NCBI GenBank assembly: GCA_965249735.1
Contig: CBDFMS010000026.1
Span: 1-64,000, forward strand
Reading direction: 5' to 3'
DNA: 64,000 bases
From: JANQSS01 sp965249735
GTDB lineage: Bacteria > Bacteroidota > Bacteroidia > Chitinophagales > Saprospiraceae
The translations under genes were made by a program, and so were the position numbers. Positions 36,219-45,543 of the stretch are shown piece by piece (the stretch's first letter is position 1; the number at the start of each line of letters is the position of its first letter). The notes beneath the pieces were generated by a model. It saw only the letters and a list, made by a program, of their open reading frames with translations. It was not told the origin of the DNA and did not search any database.

Positions 36219-36244
36219 GGCAAGAGCGCGCTCTTGCCTTTTTT
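36219..36244 (+). terminator. intrinsic terminator
   Basis: GGCAAGAG-CGCG-CTCTTGCC followed by TTTTTT, 43 nt after the membrane protein gene. Confidence 0.93.
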
Positions 36245-36426
36245 ATTAACAGGCTGCAAGCAAAGATATTTAACTGATTATAGACTAGTTTATGATAGAA
36301 TAAATCGAATAGAAGTAATCGTCATTTAGGCAGTTACAGCACATTTTACCGTATTGGGACGTTTATTAATTGTGCGAAGTAAAAAACGACTTTACATAGG
36401 AATTAATTAAGTGTTCTTCAATATCA

Positions 36427-36464
36427 ACATGGAGATGCATCGACTTGCATCTTCATGTTTTATT
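36427..36464. terminator. 13-bp hairpin between convergent genes
   Basis: ACATGGAGATGCA, 6-nt loop, TGCATCTTCATGT (one G-U pair), then TTTATT on the plus strand. It lies about 30 nt beyond the stop of the VOC gene (minus strand) and may end transcription from either side. The remainder of 36245-36489 shows nothing else. Confidence 0.5.
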
Positions 36465-36489
36465 GATGTCTATCCTTTTATTTTATTAT

Positions 36490-36870
36490 TTAGGCCGGTG
36501 AATGCAATCCGATCATATTGCCTTCAGTGTCTTGCATAATGGCAGCGAAGCCAAATTCTCCAATACCAAATTTATCACGTAGTAACACGCCCCCATTTTC
36601 TACCACCCGACTCGCTTCTTTCTGACAATCCTCACAAGAGAAATAGATTAATACGCCCGATGTTGATGGTTTGTGAGCGTTAGATTTAACCAGTGCACCG
36701 GATGCATTTGGTCCTCCCTGAGCCCAGGGAAAAGCGAACATTTGAATTTCGGGATTGGATAAATCTAAGAATTCTCCACGATTAAAGACGTTTCCATAAA
36801 ATGATTTGGCTCGATCCATATCTTCGACAGGAATCTCAAACCATCCAACTACATTTGACTTCGTATTCAT
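36490..36870 (-). CDS. VOC (glyoxalase/bleomycin-resistance fold) protein
   Basis: About 126 aa from Met at 36870 (MNTKSNVVGWFEIPVEDMDRAK); an upstream in-frame Met at 36909 would add a lysine/aromatic-rich leader that does not fit the family. It has two beta-alpha-beta-beta-beta modules, FEIPVEDMDRAKSFYGNVF as the first strand-helix and NMIGLHSPA as the last strand. Putative metal-dependent enzyme or binding protein; substrate unknown. Confidence 0.85.
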   Translation of the reverse strand: MNTKSNVVGWFEIPVEDMDRAKSFYGNVFNRGEFLDLSNPEIQMFAFPWAQGGPNASGALVKSNAHKPSTSGVLIYFSCEDCQKEASRVVENGGVLLRDKFGIGEFGFAAIMQDTEGNMIGLHSPA

Positions 36871-37137
36871 TTTTGTTTTTTTATAAAAATAAGGCTTGAT
36901 GATAAACAATTTTTATTGTAAACATTGAACTACCAAATTTATGTTAATTATTAGCCGGTAGAGAGGTCGACTTGTAACACGAGAGTCAAAGTACCAATCT
37001 ACTACAAAACCAAAAACTCGAGGTGATCCAAGTAGAAATGGTTCCAGTGTTCTGAGTTGATTCGAACAGTAGGATGAGTGCACCGGAATTCTTCATTCTG
37101 ACCACTATTTTCTTAATTTCCACACAAATATGTATTT

Positions 37138-37488
37138 TTGATCATGTCTAAATTCGATTTAAACGAACGTAAATTTACTGCCTTATTTAACTCCCGGCAT
37201 GGGCAAGTTGACCATGAGACAGTATTTTCCTACTTTCAAAAAGACAATTTAGTGTGGGCGACCTACATGGGCGGGGAAATCAAAATCGGCACGATAAGTG
37301 GTTTTTTCACCGATGACAATACCTTAAAACTCAGGTATGGGCATTGGGATGCCGGTGGAGTCTTTCGCTCAGGAACCTGTCATTCTACCCTGACGCATCA
37401 ATCAGACAATCGAATCCGAATCCAGGAAAGTTGGATATGGGACGATGAAAGCCAAAAAGGAGAATCGACGTTAGTTGAAATAGACTAA
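37138..37488 (+). CDS. conserved hypothetical, small beta-rich protein
   Basis: 116 aa (alternative start at Met-3, 37144). The pattern FTALFNSRHGQVDHETVF, VWATYMGGEIKIGTISG, LRYGHWDAGG, GTCHSTL and RIQESWIWD belongs to a family that databases often mislabel as N-acetylglutamate synthase. It has no acetyltransferase motif and is likely a small beta-barrel or tandem beta-hairpin protein. It converges on the lhgO-like gene 5 nt away. Function unknown. Confidence 0.75.
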   Translation: MIMSKFDLNERKFTALFNSRHGQVDHETVFSYFQKDNLVWATYMGGEIKIGTISGFFTDDNTLKLRYGHWDAGGVFRSGTCHSTLTHQSDNRIRIQESWIWDDESQKGESTLVEID

Positions 37489-37492
37489 GCCA

Positions 37493-38626
37493 TTAATTGG
37501 TCGTATCGCTGATTAGTTTTTCCACATACTCAGCGATCGCCATTGCTGAGGTCAGACCCGGCGATTCGATTCCGATTAAATTTATAAATAACGGAAAGCC
37601 CCTATCCTTTTCATGACGGATAATAAAATCTTTAACGGATTGTCCCGGAGCCTGGATTTTGGGACGCAAACCAGCCATATCAACACTAAGATCTTCCAAT
37701 TCCAAAAACGGCATAAATTTCTTAGCCGAATTAAGAAAGTCCATTTTATGGGAGGCATCAACCGTATGATCATAAATATTTTCAGAGAGGTAAATGGCAT
37801 TTGGACCCAATTTCAAGCCATCTCCCATATCAACCGTAGCATGAACGCCCAATCCAACTAGTTTCTTCATAGGTACCGGGTATACAGGTCGACCGACCAG
37901 CCTGTTTTTGGGGGGATCAACGGTGAAATATTCACCTTTGCAAAAATGAATTTTGTATTCCTCATCAGCAATGCCAACCATTTGGGAAATGTTATAAGAT
38001 TCAAGACCGGCGCAGTTTATTAACATAGTCGTTGTAAATGAAAATGCATTTCCGCCTTCATCCTGTATTCCTATACGATATCCACCTTCGATTTGTGAAA
38101 TTGATTTTACGGTAGACCGATAAGCCATGTTAACTCCATGTTCAATTCCTTGATTTTCGAAATATTTCATTAATGCATGACTATCGATAATTCCGGTCGA
38201 AGGCGAAAATATAGCACGAAGACCAAAAATATTTGGTTCTAATTCTTTGATTTCATCTTGATTCAAAAATTCCAGATCATAAACACCATTATTATTGGCC
38301 TTTTCATTTAATTTGTCTAATTCAGGTATTTCCTCTTCTGAAGTGGCTACGATTAATTTACCGCTTTGTCGAAATGGGATTCCTACGCGAGGACAGAGAT
38401 CATACAACATTTCTTTTCCACGCACACAAAAGCGTGCTTTCATGGAATCCTTTGGATAGTATATACCAGAGTGGATGACTTCACTATTTCGACTACTGGT
38501 CTCTTGCCCAAAGTGTCTATGTTGTTCAAGAACGTAGATATTTTCATGGGTTGAAGACAAGTGTGAGGCGATAGCCAAGCCGACTACACCGGCACCTACA
38601 ATCGTGATATTGACATCGTTAGCCAT
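37493..38626 (-). CDS. lhgO: L-2-hydroxyglutarate oxidase-like FAD enzyme
   Basis: 377 aa, DAO/GlpO-type flavoprotein. FAD motif IVGAGVVGLAIASHL (9-23), followed by SSRNSEVIHSGIYYP, the signature of L-2-hydroxyglutarate dehydrogenase/oxidase. PGLTSAMAIAEYV lies near the C-terminus. It returns the metabolic by-product L-2-hydroxyglutarate to 2-oxoglutarate, with electrons probably going to quinone. It precedes the sugar-nucleotide genes on the same strand with 38 nt from the next gene's end, but no functional link is evident. Confidence 0.88.
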   Translation of the reverse strand: MANDVNITIVGAGVVGLAIASHLSSTHENIYVLEQHRHFGQETSSRNSEVIHSGIYYPKDSMKARFCVRGKEMLYDLCPRVGIPFRQSGKLIVATSEEEIPELDKLNEKANNNGVYDLEFLNQDEIKELEPNIFGLRAIFSPSTGIIDSHALMKYFENQGIEHGVNMAYRSTVKSISQIEGGYRIGIQDEGGNAFSFTTTMLINCAGLESYNISQMVGIADEEYKIHFCKGEYFTVDPPKNRLVGRPVYPVPMKKLVGLGVHATVDMGDGLKLGPNAIYLSENIYDHTVDASHKMDFLNSAKKFMPFLELEDLSVDMAGLRPKIQAPGQSVKDFIIRHEKDRGFPLFINLIGIESPGLTSAMAIAEYVEKLISDTTN

Positions 38627-38664
38627 AGCTTTCCCAAGATAGGATTAAATTGGATTGCCATTGA

Positions 38665-39540
38665 TCAACGCTGCTTGACAGCGGTTAAATAATCATCGAC
38701 ATTGGAAAACTCAAAATCCGGATATTCAGATAAAAATTTCGCTGTAATTAAACCACCGGTTAATGGTCTGTCAGCCGTCTGATTTAATTCTTTAGTACTC
38801 ACCGGTACAACGGTGCACTTGTGATTGGGAAAATGACTCAAAACACGATTTGCGAGTTGACAGCGATTTACAAAATCGGTGCTGGCAACATTATACACAC
38901 CTGATTTCCCATCGCGAAGTAAAATAAATGCCACCCGGCCTATATCGTAGGCATTCACAGGTGTAGCATATTGATCGTACGGCAATTTCATGGTCCATTC
39001 ACGACCATTGCTAATATCATTGACAATCCGTGCTACAAAGTTTTTCCCGCGAATTTCATCACCATACACATTGGTAATTCGAAAAATAATGGATTCTGAC
39101 AATCCTTGATTAATGGCAGCTTCAGCTTCGACTTTATGCCGTGCATAGACGCTTAGTGGGTTTTGTTCTGCATCTTCAGTATATGGACCATTTTTTCCGT
39201 CGAATACATAATCAGTCGAAGTATAAACTAATTTTGCTTTGGCCTGCTGACAGATTGCAACCACGTTTTTAGCAGATGCGACTGTACGCTCATAACTTTC
39301 GGCTTCATTCTCTTCACAATAGTCGACATGGGTAAGGGCTCCTGTATGAATGATGACGTCAGGGTTATATGCAACAATATCGAAATTGTCGGCATGATCC
39401 AGATCACAACTGTCAAAAAACACGGTACCCTCGGCAGGAAATGCCCGATGACTTGCCATCACATCCACACCTTGCTCTTGAAAATACTTAAAACAATTTC
39501 CACCTACTAAACCTGACCCCCCAATTATGAATACTTTCAT
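38665..39540 (-). CDS. dTDP-4-dehydrorhamnose reductase-like SDR (RmlD family)
   Basis: 291 aa. NAD(P)-binding GGSGLVGGNC (8-17). Catalytic YTSTDYVFDGKNGPY and Tyr/Lys pair YARHK. Reduces a 4-keto-6-deoxysugar nucleotide in the last step of a deoxysugar pathway. It is the last gene of the minus-strand sugar cluster 43091-38665, about 100 nt after the epimerase. With a CDP-sugar cytidylyltransferase in the cluster, the natural substrate may be a CDP- rather than a dTDP-sugar. Confidence 0.82.
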   Translation of the reverse strand: MKVFIIGGSGLVGGNCFKYFQEQGVDVMASHRAFPAEGTVFFDSCDLDHADNFDIVAYNPDVIIHTGALTHVDYCEENEAESYERTVASAKNVVAICQQAKAKLVYTSTDYVFDGKNGPYTEDAEQNPLSVYARHKVEAEAAINQGLSESIIFRITNVYGDEIRGKNFVARIVNDISNGREWTMKLPYDQYATPVNAYDIGRVAFILLRDGKSGVYNVASTDFVNRCQLANRVLSHFPNHKCTVVPVSTKELNQTADRPLTGGLITAKFLSEYPDFEFSNVDDYLTAVKQR

Positions 39541-39639
39541 GACTAAATTAATTTTTACAATGTTGAATTATAAATTGGCAAATCTATTTCAGACCGCCAG
39601 AATAGAGATTTAATTTAATAGTCAAAAATAGAAGTGAAC

Positions 39640-40170
39640 CTACTTCTGATAATCGGGCAGAATACTGTCCTTATCAGAAAGTATCGGATGCTCAACCCCC
39701 CATTGAATATTAAACATAGGATCATTCCACCGAATCCCTCTCTCTTTTCCAGGTGCATAAAAATTACTAACCTGATACATAACATGGCAATTATCTTCCA
39801 ATGTGACAAACCCATGTGCAAATCCTTCAGGAACATAAAACATCCTGTTATTATCTCCGGTGAGTTCCACGGATACATGTTCACAATATGTCGGAGAGTC
39901 ATTTCGAAGGTCTATAATGCTGTCCAGGATGTGACCTTTTATGCAACGCACAAGTTTGGCCTCTTCCGCTCCTTCTATTTGATAGTGCATGCCACGTAGG
40001 GTATGCTTAGGATAAGAAATAGATAAATTGGTTTGAACCAAATTTTCTTTCAAACCATGTTCAGCGAATTCGTTTGCACAGAATGTGCGTGCGAATGATC
40101 CCCTATGATCATGAAAAGGTTCTAATTCTATAATGAAAGCGCCTATTAGTTTGGTCTCAATAAATTTCAT
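39640..40170 (-). CDS. dTDP-4-dehydrorhamnose 3,5-epimerase-like (RmlC family)
   Basis: 176 aa cupin. Motifs are DHRGSFARTFC, the substrate-binding and catalytic LRGMHYQ, and FYVPEGFAHGFVTLED. Epimerises C3/C5 (or C3 only) of a 4-keto-6-deoxysugar nucleotide. Its ATG overlaps the stop of the upstream SDR gene as ATGA (40167-40170). Works between the SDR/dehydratase and the RmlD-like reductase. Confidence 0.88.
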   Translation of the reverse strand: MKFIETKLIGAFIIELEPFHDHRGSFARTFCANEFAEHGLKENLVQTNLSISYPKHTLRGMHYQIEGAEEAKLVRCIKGHILDSIIDLRNDSPTYCEHVSVELTGDNNRMFYVPEGFAHGFVTLEDNCHVMYQVSNFYAPGKERGIRWNDPMFNIQWGVEHPILSDKDSILPDYQK

Positions 40171-41180
40171 ACTTCGGATTTATTTTCAATCAAATGCATG
40201 CGATGTTGAAGCGTACGCAAACGAACAAATTGATCTCCGTTAAAATCTGCTTCATTAAAATTGTGTTCAATATATTTTTGGTGTAATTCTTCCATTCCTG
40301 AGCGTAGCGAATATTTTAATTTAAAATCAGGTAATTGTTTATATAATAAATCAAAGTTCACCCGATAATTTCTTGGATCAGCCCCTACTTCACCCGTGTA
40401 AACGATAGAAGCGGATGGGATTAAATCCTGAACAATATCAGCCACGTCCTTTACTTGAAAATTCTCCACATTTGCTCCAATATTTATGGCCATGTTGTGA
40501 ATGCGTTCTTTTGGTGCTTCAAGAAAGGCCACAAAAGCTCTCGCTATATCTCTACAATGCACGAGCGGTCTCCAGGGCGTTCCATCACTCATGATGCGGA
40601 TATCTCCTCGTGCAAAAGCACATCCCAGGAGATTATTAGCCACTAAGTCAATTCGAAGCATTGGTGAATACCCATAGGCTGTGGCATTTCTTAAAAAGGC
40701 CGGTGTGAAATTTTCATCAGCCATTTCTGAGACCGCTTTTTCGGTATCGATTTTAGAATGTGCGTACGCCGTGATTGGGTTCAGTTTCGCATTTTCATCC
40801 AAATCGAGGGTCTCTCCCTTGCCATACGTTGAACAACTACTGGCAAAAAGATATCGACCGACGCCTACTGATTTTGCCATTTTGGCCAGGTTGATCGAGG
40901 CTTCCCGATTGATGCTGTAGGTCAAACCCGGATTTACATTTCCCATCGGATCATTGGAGATGGCTGCCAATTGCATGACGCAATCATGGCCTCTCAGATC
41001 CTCTTCTGTAATGTCCCGAACATCTTTAATCAATTCCAACTCAGGTTTTGCATATGCATCCCATTCGCATCCTTCAAATAAGTTAATATCGCAACCGGTG
41101 ACAGTATGTCCCGCGTCCTGAAGTAAGCCCACAAGGTGAGCTCCAATATATCCGTTGTGTCCTGTTACAAATACTTTCAT
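40167..41180 (-). CDS. NAD-dependent epimerase/dehydratase (extended SDR)
   Basis: 337 aa. FVTGHNGYIGAHLV (4-17) is the NAD-binding Gly motif. FASSCSTYGKGE and the Tyr-X3-Lys motif YAHSK are catalytic. The C-terminal third is substrate-binding (GTPWRPLVHCRDIARAFV). It could dehydrate or epimerise the CDP-activated sugar made by the neighbouring cytidylyltransferase, but it does not look like a typical RfbG. It is coupled to the RmlC-like gene. Confidence 0.83.
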   Translation of the reverse strand: MKVFVTGHNGYIGAHLVGLLQDAGHTVTGCDINLFEGCEWDAYAKPELELIKDVRDITEEDLRGHDCVMQLAAISNDPMGNVNPGLTYSINREASINLAKMAKSVGVGRYLFASSCSTYGKGETLDLDENAKLNPITAYAHSKIDTEKAVSEMADENFTPAFLRNATAYGYSPMLRIDLVANNLLGCAFARGDIRIMSDGTPWRPLVHCRDIARAFVAFLEAPKERIHNMAINIGANVENFQVKDVADIVQDLIPSASIVYTGEVGADPRNYRVNFDLLYKQLPDFKLKYSLRSGMEELHQKYIEHNFNEADFNGDQFVRLRTLQHRMHLIENKSEV

Positions 41181-41249
41181 GTCGTTTAGATTCTATGTAT
41201 TAAGTACACCGTACTCAATTATTAGTTTAATTAATTATTGTGTTTTTTT

Positions 41250-42026
41250 CTATTTCCATACCTTCCACTTTGGGTCCGTATTCCAAAGTTTTTCAAGGTC
41301 ATTTTTATCTCTTAATGTATCCATGCACTTCCAAAAGCCTGAGTGCTTGTATGCCACAAGTTCTCCGTCACGAGCCAGATCTTCCAACGGCTGATTTTCC
41401 CACATCATTCCATCTGCGTCGTCATGCAAATAATTAAACACTTCAGGCTTCAAAACGAAATAGCCACCATTGATCCAGGTTCCTTCATCTTTTGGTTTTT
41501 CGATAAAATCCTTCACCTGGTCATGCTCATCAAGATCCATGATGCCAAATCTGCTACCGGATTGAATCGCTGTCATGGTACATATTTTGTTTTGTGCTTT
41601 ATGATAAGCGATCAACGCCTTGACATCTACGTCAGCAACTCCATCACCATAGGTCAGCATAAAATCTTCATTGCCTATATACTTTTGGACGCGTTTTAGA
41701 CGACCGGCAGTTAGCGTGTCCAGTCCTGTATCCACCAGGGTGACTTTAAATTTTTCGGATTTGGAAGAATGGATATCCACACTGTTATCCTCAAGATCGA
41801 TGGTCAAATCAGAATTGTACATAAAATAATTGATAAAATATTCTTTTATCATTTGACCTTTGTATCCGAGGCAAATTACGAACTCATTTATTCCATGAGC
41901 CGTATAAGTTTTTAATATATGCCATAAAATAGGATGCCCACCTATTTCAATCATCGGTTTAGGCTTGAGATATGACTCTTCTGATATGCGCGTTCCCTTA
42001 CCCCCTGCAAAAATGACAACTTTCAT
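41250..42026 (-). CDS. rfbF: glucose-1-phosphate cytidylyltransferase
   Basis: 258 aa, the normal RfbF length. The nucleotidyltransferase signature is VIFAGGKGTRISEESYLKPKPMIEIGG in the first 30 residues; the metal-binding YGDGVADVD and WINGGYFVL also fit. Makes CDP-glucose from CTP and glucose-1-phosphate. First enzyme of the CDP-deoxysugar branch for surface polysaccharide or O-antigen. Preceded 9 nt by the glycosyltransferase gene. Confidence 0.9.
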   Translation of the reverse strand: MKVVIFAGGKGTRISEESYLKPKPMIEIGGHPILWHILKTYTAHGINEFVICLGYKGQMIKEYFINYFMYNSDLTIDLEDNSVDIHSSKSEKFKVTLVDTGLDTLTAGRLKRVQKYIGNEDFMLTYGDGVADVDVKALIAYHKAQNKICTMTAIQSGSRFGIMDLDEHDQVKDFIEKPKDEGTWINGGYFVLKPEVFNYLHDDADGMMWENQPLEDLARDGELVAYKHSGFWKCMDTLRDKNDLEKLWNTDPKWKVWK

Positions 42027-42035
42027 AATTATAGA

Positions 42036-43091
42036 TTAATCGAGATATTCTAAATTTAATTCACTGAACTTCTTTTTCTTTCTCAGAAATACGTCGAGCA
42101 CGATGCTTCGACGATAGATTCCTTTCAAATTTGGACGTTGTACATGTTGTTGAGCAAGACGTCGATTTTTCGTCCACTTCCGGATGCGAAAAAGAAATTG
42201 AAAATCGGCGGCTAATATAGCACGCCATTCGGTCCAATTTCCACTAAACAGCGCTTTCATCGCCGCAATTTGATCTAGCAGCAGACGTATCGGAATCACA
42301 CGCCAAACATTGCCGCCAATCAGGTTCTTGTACAACATGATCAGGTTATTCCGATAGTTGTGGAAGATTTTAGTAAAACTTCCATACGTAATGATACTTC
42401 CTCCAACATGATGTACGACCCCTTCAGGCACAACCAATAGGCGGTAGCCTGCATTTTTCAAACGCCAACACAAATCAATCTCCTCCATGTGGGCATAAAA
42501 GTCATTATCAAGTCCGCCTAAATCATGATACAATTGAGATCGGATGAGCATGCAAGCTCCAGTTGCCCAAAAAATTTCCCGTGTGTCGTCGTATTGTCCA
42601 TCATCCTGTTCGATGTGATGGAATAGTCGACCACGACAAAAACAGTACCCAAATTTGTCCATATAGCCTCCTGAAGCTCCACCATAATCAAACAGCCCAG
42701 GTGTTGGTTGATGATGTACCTTCGGTTGACATGCTCCGACTGTTGGATCTTCCTCCATGTGTTTCATCATTGGCGCCAACCAATTCGGTTCCACCATAAC
42801 ATCTGAATTGATCAGCACATAATATTCTGCACTTATGTGAGGCAGCGACTCTTCATAGCCGTTAGTGAAACCATGATTTTCGTAGATGCGAAAAATTTTG
42901 ATCTCCGGAAAATTTGAGTTGACGAATTCAACTGAATCGTCTACTGAAGCGTTGTCGACGTATACTGTAGTAAAATCATCGTAATCAGTCGCTACGATAG
43001 ATGGCAGAAATGCCTTCAAATAAGCGCAGCTATTGTATCCCAAAACCACGACTGCAACTTTCTTGCATTGTATGGGCTCTTGTTGGTTCAT
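42036..43091 (-). CDS. family 2 glycosyltransferase
   Basis: About 351 aa from the ATG at 43091 (an in-frame TTG at 43115 adds eight residues). GT-A fold: VVVLGYNSCAYL, TVYVDNASVDDS, NSDVMVEPNW (the metal-binding DXD-like region) and HMEEIDLCWRL, as in rhamnosyltransferase-type GT2 enzymes. Basic C-terminal region. Likely transfers the deoxysugar made by the downstream genes onto a cell-surface glycan. First gene of the sugar cluster. Confidence 0.88.
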   Translation of the reverse strand: MNQQEPIQCKKVAVVVLGYNSCAYLKAFLPSIVATDYDDFTTVYVDNASVDDSVEFVNSNFPEIKIFRIYENHGFTNGYEESLPHISAEYYVLINSDVMVEPNWLAPMMKHMEEDPTVGACQPKVHHQPTPGLFDYGGASGGYMDKFGYCFCRGRLFHHIEQDDGQYDDTREIFWATGACMLIRSQLYHDLGGLDNDFYAHMEEIDLCWRLKNAGYRLLVVPEGVVHHVGGSIITYGSFTKIFHNYRNNLIMLYKNLIGGNVWRVIPIRLLLDQIAAMKALFSGNWTEWRAILAADFQFLFRIRKWTKNRRLAQQHVQRPNLKGIYRRSIVLDVFLRKKKKFSELNLEYLD

Positions 43092-43115
43092 GTCCGTGCG
43101 TACGCTTGATCTCAA

Positions 43116-43644
43116 GCGTGCGAAAGTAGTGAATTCCGATTGAATGTAAAAGCGTAAAATTTAGCGAGGTATGAAGCATGCATTCTTATCGTGAAGAGGC
43201 ATAAGTTTTTCGACTTTTTCATAGGTCAAAAGAACGCTATAAAATGGCGTTTCGATGAGCAGATAGAGGCAGGAATCGTACCCACTTGGAAGTTGAGCCT
43301 GTTGTCGTGATGAGTAAAGACTGCTATGGCTAATACTTGAAACCAAGTCATCAAAAATGATTTAATCTCACACTAAACAGGCAATCCGGTAACGCTTGAA
43401 TTTTAAGAGGTTTCTGATTAATTGGCCTTTCTTAAGACTATTGTCATTTTGTCTTCATACCCAATTTCACGATATGTTTTACTGCAAGTTCAGAGGACGT
43501 TCGTCGAATTTTGGAGTCTTTCTGTAAGATTTTTCCGGCCTTCTGTATCAAAAACTGATCAATCCTGTAACAAAAGGAGCATTTCTTCGTCTTCCCGACA
43601 AATACATGTATCTCATTTAATCAAAAAACTAAATTCACAACGAC
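43116..43644. other. 529-nt intergenic region
   Basis: Divergent gap between the glycosyltransferase and the DUF4252 gene. Short frames on both strands look random. A 5-bp stem AACGC/GCGTT near 43232-43250 is the only structure noticed. No convincing promoter or RNA gene was seen. Confidence 0.4.
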
Positions 43645-44412
43645 ATGAAAACAATAACAAGCGTAATTCTGGCACTGGTCTTTTCAACAACCATGTTTGC
43701 TCAGAATGTTATAGACAAAGAATTCAAAAATTTAAAAGAGCAAGAGAACTATACCTCAGTAAATGTGACTTCAAAAATGTTTGAACTCGCAAACTATCTT
43801 GAAACGGATGAGGACAATGCTGAAATGAAGGAGTTAAAGGAGTTTATCACCACAATTTCAGAATTCAACCTGATTGCCGGACGCGAGGTAGCAAATGCAA
43901 AAGCGGAATACAGCCAGGCCTTGACAAAGGTCGAAGACGATTATGAAGAATTGATGAATGTAGAAGATAAGAAAGGAAGCTTTACTTTTTTTATTGATGA
44001 GCAGGGCGGTATTGTAAATGAAGTTGTTATGGTGGGAACGAGTGATGAAAAAGAGCTTATTATCTTTTCATTGACCGGACAAATGAATCTCCGTCAATTG
44101 AGCAAAATGGCTTCAAAAATTCAAATGGACGGATTCGCTGAGATGGCTATACTGACAGAAAGTGGAGCTACTGAAGTGAAAGTTTACCCAAATCCTGCGA
44201 CAGACGAGGAATTGAACATAGAAGTTCCCGCAAATCTAGTTGGTGGAACGGCTACATTGATCAATATGGATGGTCAGGCTATTAAATCATATAAAGTCGA
44301 AAACGAAGAGCAAACAATTGCGACCATGGGCGTTCCTTCGGGCCATTATGTGTTAGAAATTAAACATGAAGGCGTGACTGTGAAACAACGTGTGGTCGTT
44401 CAGTCGAAATAA
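43645..44412 (+). CDS. DUF4252 protein with T9SS sorting domain
   Basis: 255 aa. Signal peptide MKTITSVILALVFSTTMFAQ (1-20), DUF4252 domain about 22-165 (VTSKMFELANYLE, FTFFIDEQGGIVNEVVMVGTSDEKELIIFSLTG), then a type A T9SS C-terminal domain (VKVYPNPATDEELNIEV to RVVVQSK). Unlike the two other DUF4252 proteins of this module, it is marked for secretion or surface anchoring. It is 18 nt upstream of the ECF sigma gene and probably part of its transcript. Confidence 0.85.
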   Translation: MKTITSVILALVFSTTMFAQNVIDKEFKNLKEQENYTSVNVTSKMFELANYLETDEDNAEMKELKEFITTISEFNLIAGREVANAKAEYSQALTKVEDDYEELMNVEDKKGSFTFFIDEQGGIVNEVVMVGTSDEKELIIFSLTGQMNLRQLSKMASKIQMDGFAEMAILTESGATEVKVYPNPATDEELNIEVPANLVGGTATLINMDGQAIKSYKVENEEQTIATMGVPSGHYVLEIKHEGVTVKQRVVVQSK

Positions 44413-44430
44413 AATGACGCTTCTGTCGAA

Positions 44431-44991
44431 ATGATGAATGCCGTAAATGACATATCTCCTATATTTGGAAAGGTGACAACAGAACAATTCAAAGAGTTCA
44501 TACTACCCTTAAAAAACAAATTGTTTCGGTTTGCCCTTTCCTTTTTATTGAATGAAGACGATGCAAAGGATGTGGTTCAGGACGTCATGATTAAGTCATG
44601 GGAAGAAATTGATGACATCAAGACCATACGAAACATGGAGGCTTGGTGTATCACAATGACAAGAAATAAATCATTGGATCGGTTGCGCAAAAAAGGAAGA
44701 AACTATTTGCAAATATCCGATCAAAAACATCTGAAAAGCTCTGAACCCAATCCTTTGCAAAAAATAAGTACGGTCGAATCGTACAGTGCCATTCGCGGGG
44801 TGATCTCCGGCCTTCCTGATAAACAACAAGAAGTCATTGTACTGCGTGATATGGAAGGATATACGTACAAGGAGATTTCTAAACTTCTCGATATCGATCT
44901 CAACCATGTAAAAGTATTATTGCATCGTGCAAGAGCCGCAGTAAAAAAGAAATTAGAACCAATTTATGGTGAACAAAACTATTCATCTTAA
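44431..44991 (+). CDS. ECF-type RNA polymerase sigma factor
   Basis: 186 aa. Sigma-70 region 2 (FALSFLLNEDDAKDVVQDVMIKSWEEID, about 32-60) and region 4 (LPDKQQEVIVLRDMEGYTYKEISKLLDIDLNHVKVLLHRARAAVKKKL, about 125-175). A membrane protein resembling a small anti-sigma factor follows, then two DUF4252 genes, the usual arrangement of this Bacteroidota module. The two initiator Met codons are adjacent. Confidence 0.93.
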   Translation: MMNAVNDISPIFGKVTTEQFKEFILPLKNKLFRFALSFLLNEDDAKDVVQDVMIKSWEEIDDIKTIRNMEAWCITMTRNKSLDRLRKKGRNYLQISDQKHLKSSEPNPLQKISTVESYSAIRGVISGLPDKQQEVIVLRDMEGYTYKEISKLLDIDLNHVKVLLHRARAAVKKKLEPIYGEQNYSS

Positions 44992-45017
44992 AGCCTATTG
45001 ACATAAAAGGCAATATC

Positions 45018-45515
45018 ATGGAAAATAAACAACTCAACATACTGACGGATAAATTTTGGAAAGGGGAAAGCTCAACTGAAGAAGAACGACAGCTTGAGAC
45101 TTTTTTGAACGAAGAGGCTGTACCATCAGGTTTTGAATCACTTGCAAATTATTTGAATTTCGCAGGTTCTACCCGATCCATGGAATTGGATGATCAGTTT
45201 GACAAAACGATTTTAAAGAAAATAGAAAAACCATCCGCAGGAAGCAAAACACGGTTTATGATTATGCGCGTGGCGGCAGCGATTATATTGTTGTTTGTAG
45301 CGGCCATAGTTTTAAGGCAACCAAATCAACCCGCGACTGTTGCTCATCAATCGGAATTCATTGATACGTACCAAGATTCAGAAGAAGCCTATCGTGAAGT
45401 GAAAAAAGCGCTGATGATGATGTCCACGAATATGAACAATGGAATGAAACATGCAGAAATGTTAGGCGTTTTCCACCAGGCAAATGAAACCTTGAAAGGT
45501 CGTAATAAAAAATAA
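45018..45515 (+). CDS. probable anti-sigma factor-like membrane protein
   Basis: 165 aa. The cytoplasmic N-terminal 75 residues (MENKQLNILTDKFWKGESSTEEERQLETFL resembles the start of FecR/anti-sigma-like proteins) are followed by a single membrane helix at about 81-99 (IMRVAAAIILLFVAAIVLR) and a periplasmic tail of about 65 residues with no FecR domain. The position directly after the sigma gene supports an anti-sigma role; the sequence alone does not prove it. Confidence 0.75.
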   Translation: MENKQLNILTDKFWKGESSTEEERQLETFLNEEAVPSGFESLANYLNFAGSTRSMELDDQFDKTILKKIEKPSAGSKTRFMIMRVAAAIILLFVAAIVLRQPNQPATVAHQSEFIDTYQDSEEAYREVKKALMMMSTNMNNGMKHAEMLGVFHQANETLKGRNKK

Positions 45516-45543
45516 AGAAAGAAAAACAGAAAATTATATCCAC

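Noticed and set aside
43161..43346. 61-residue minus-strand frame
   Set aside because: No signal, no family resemblance and no regulatory context; treated as intergenic.
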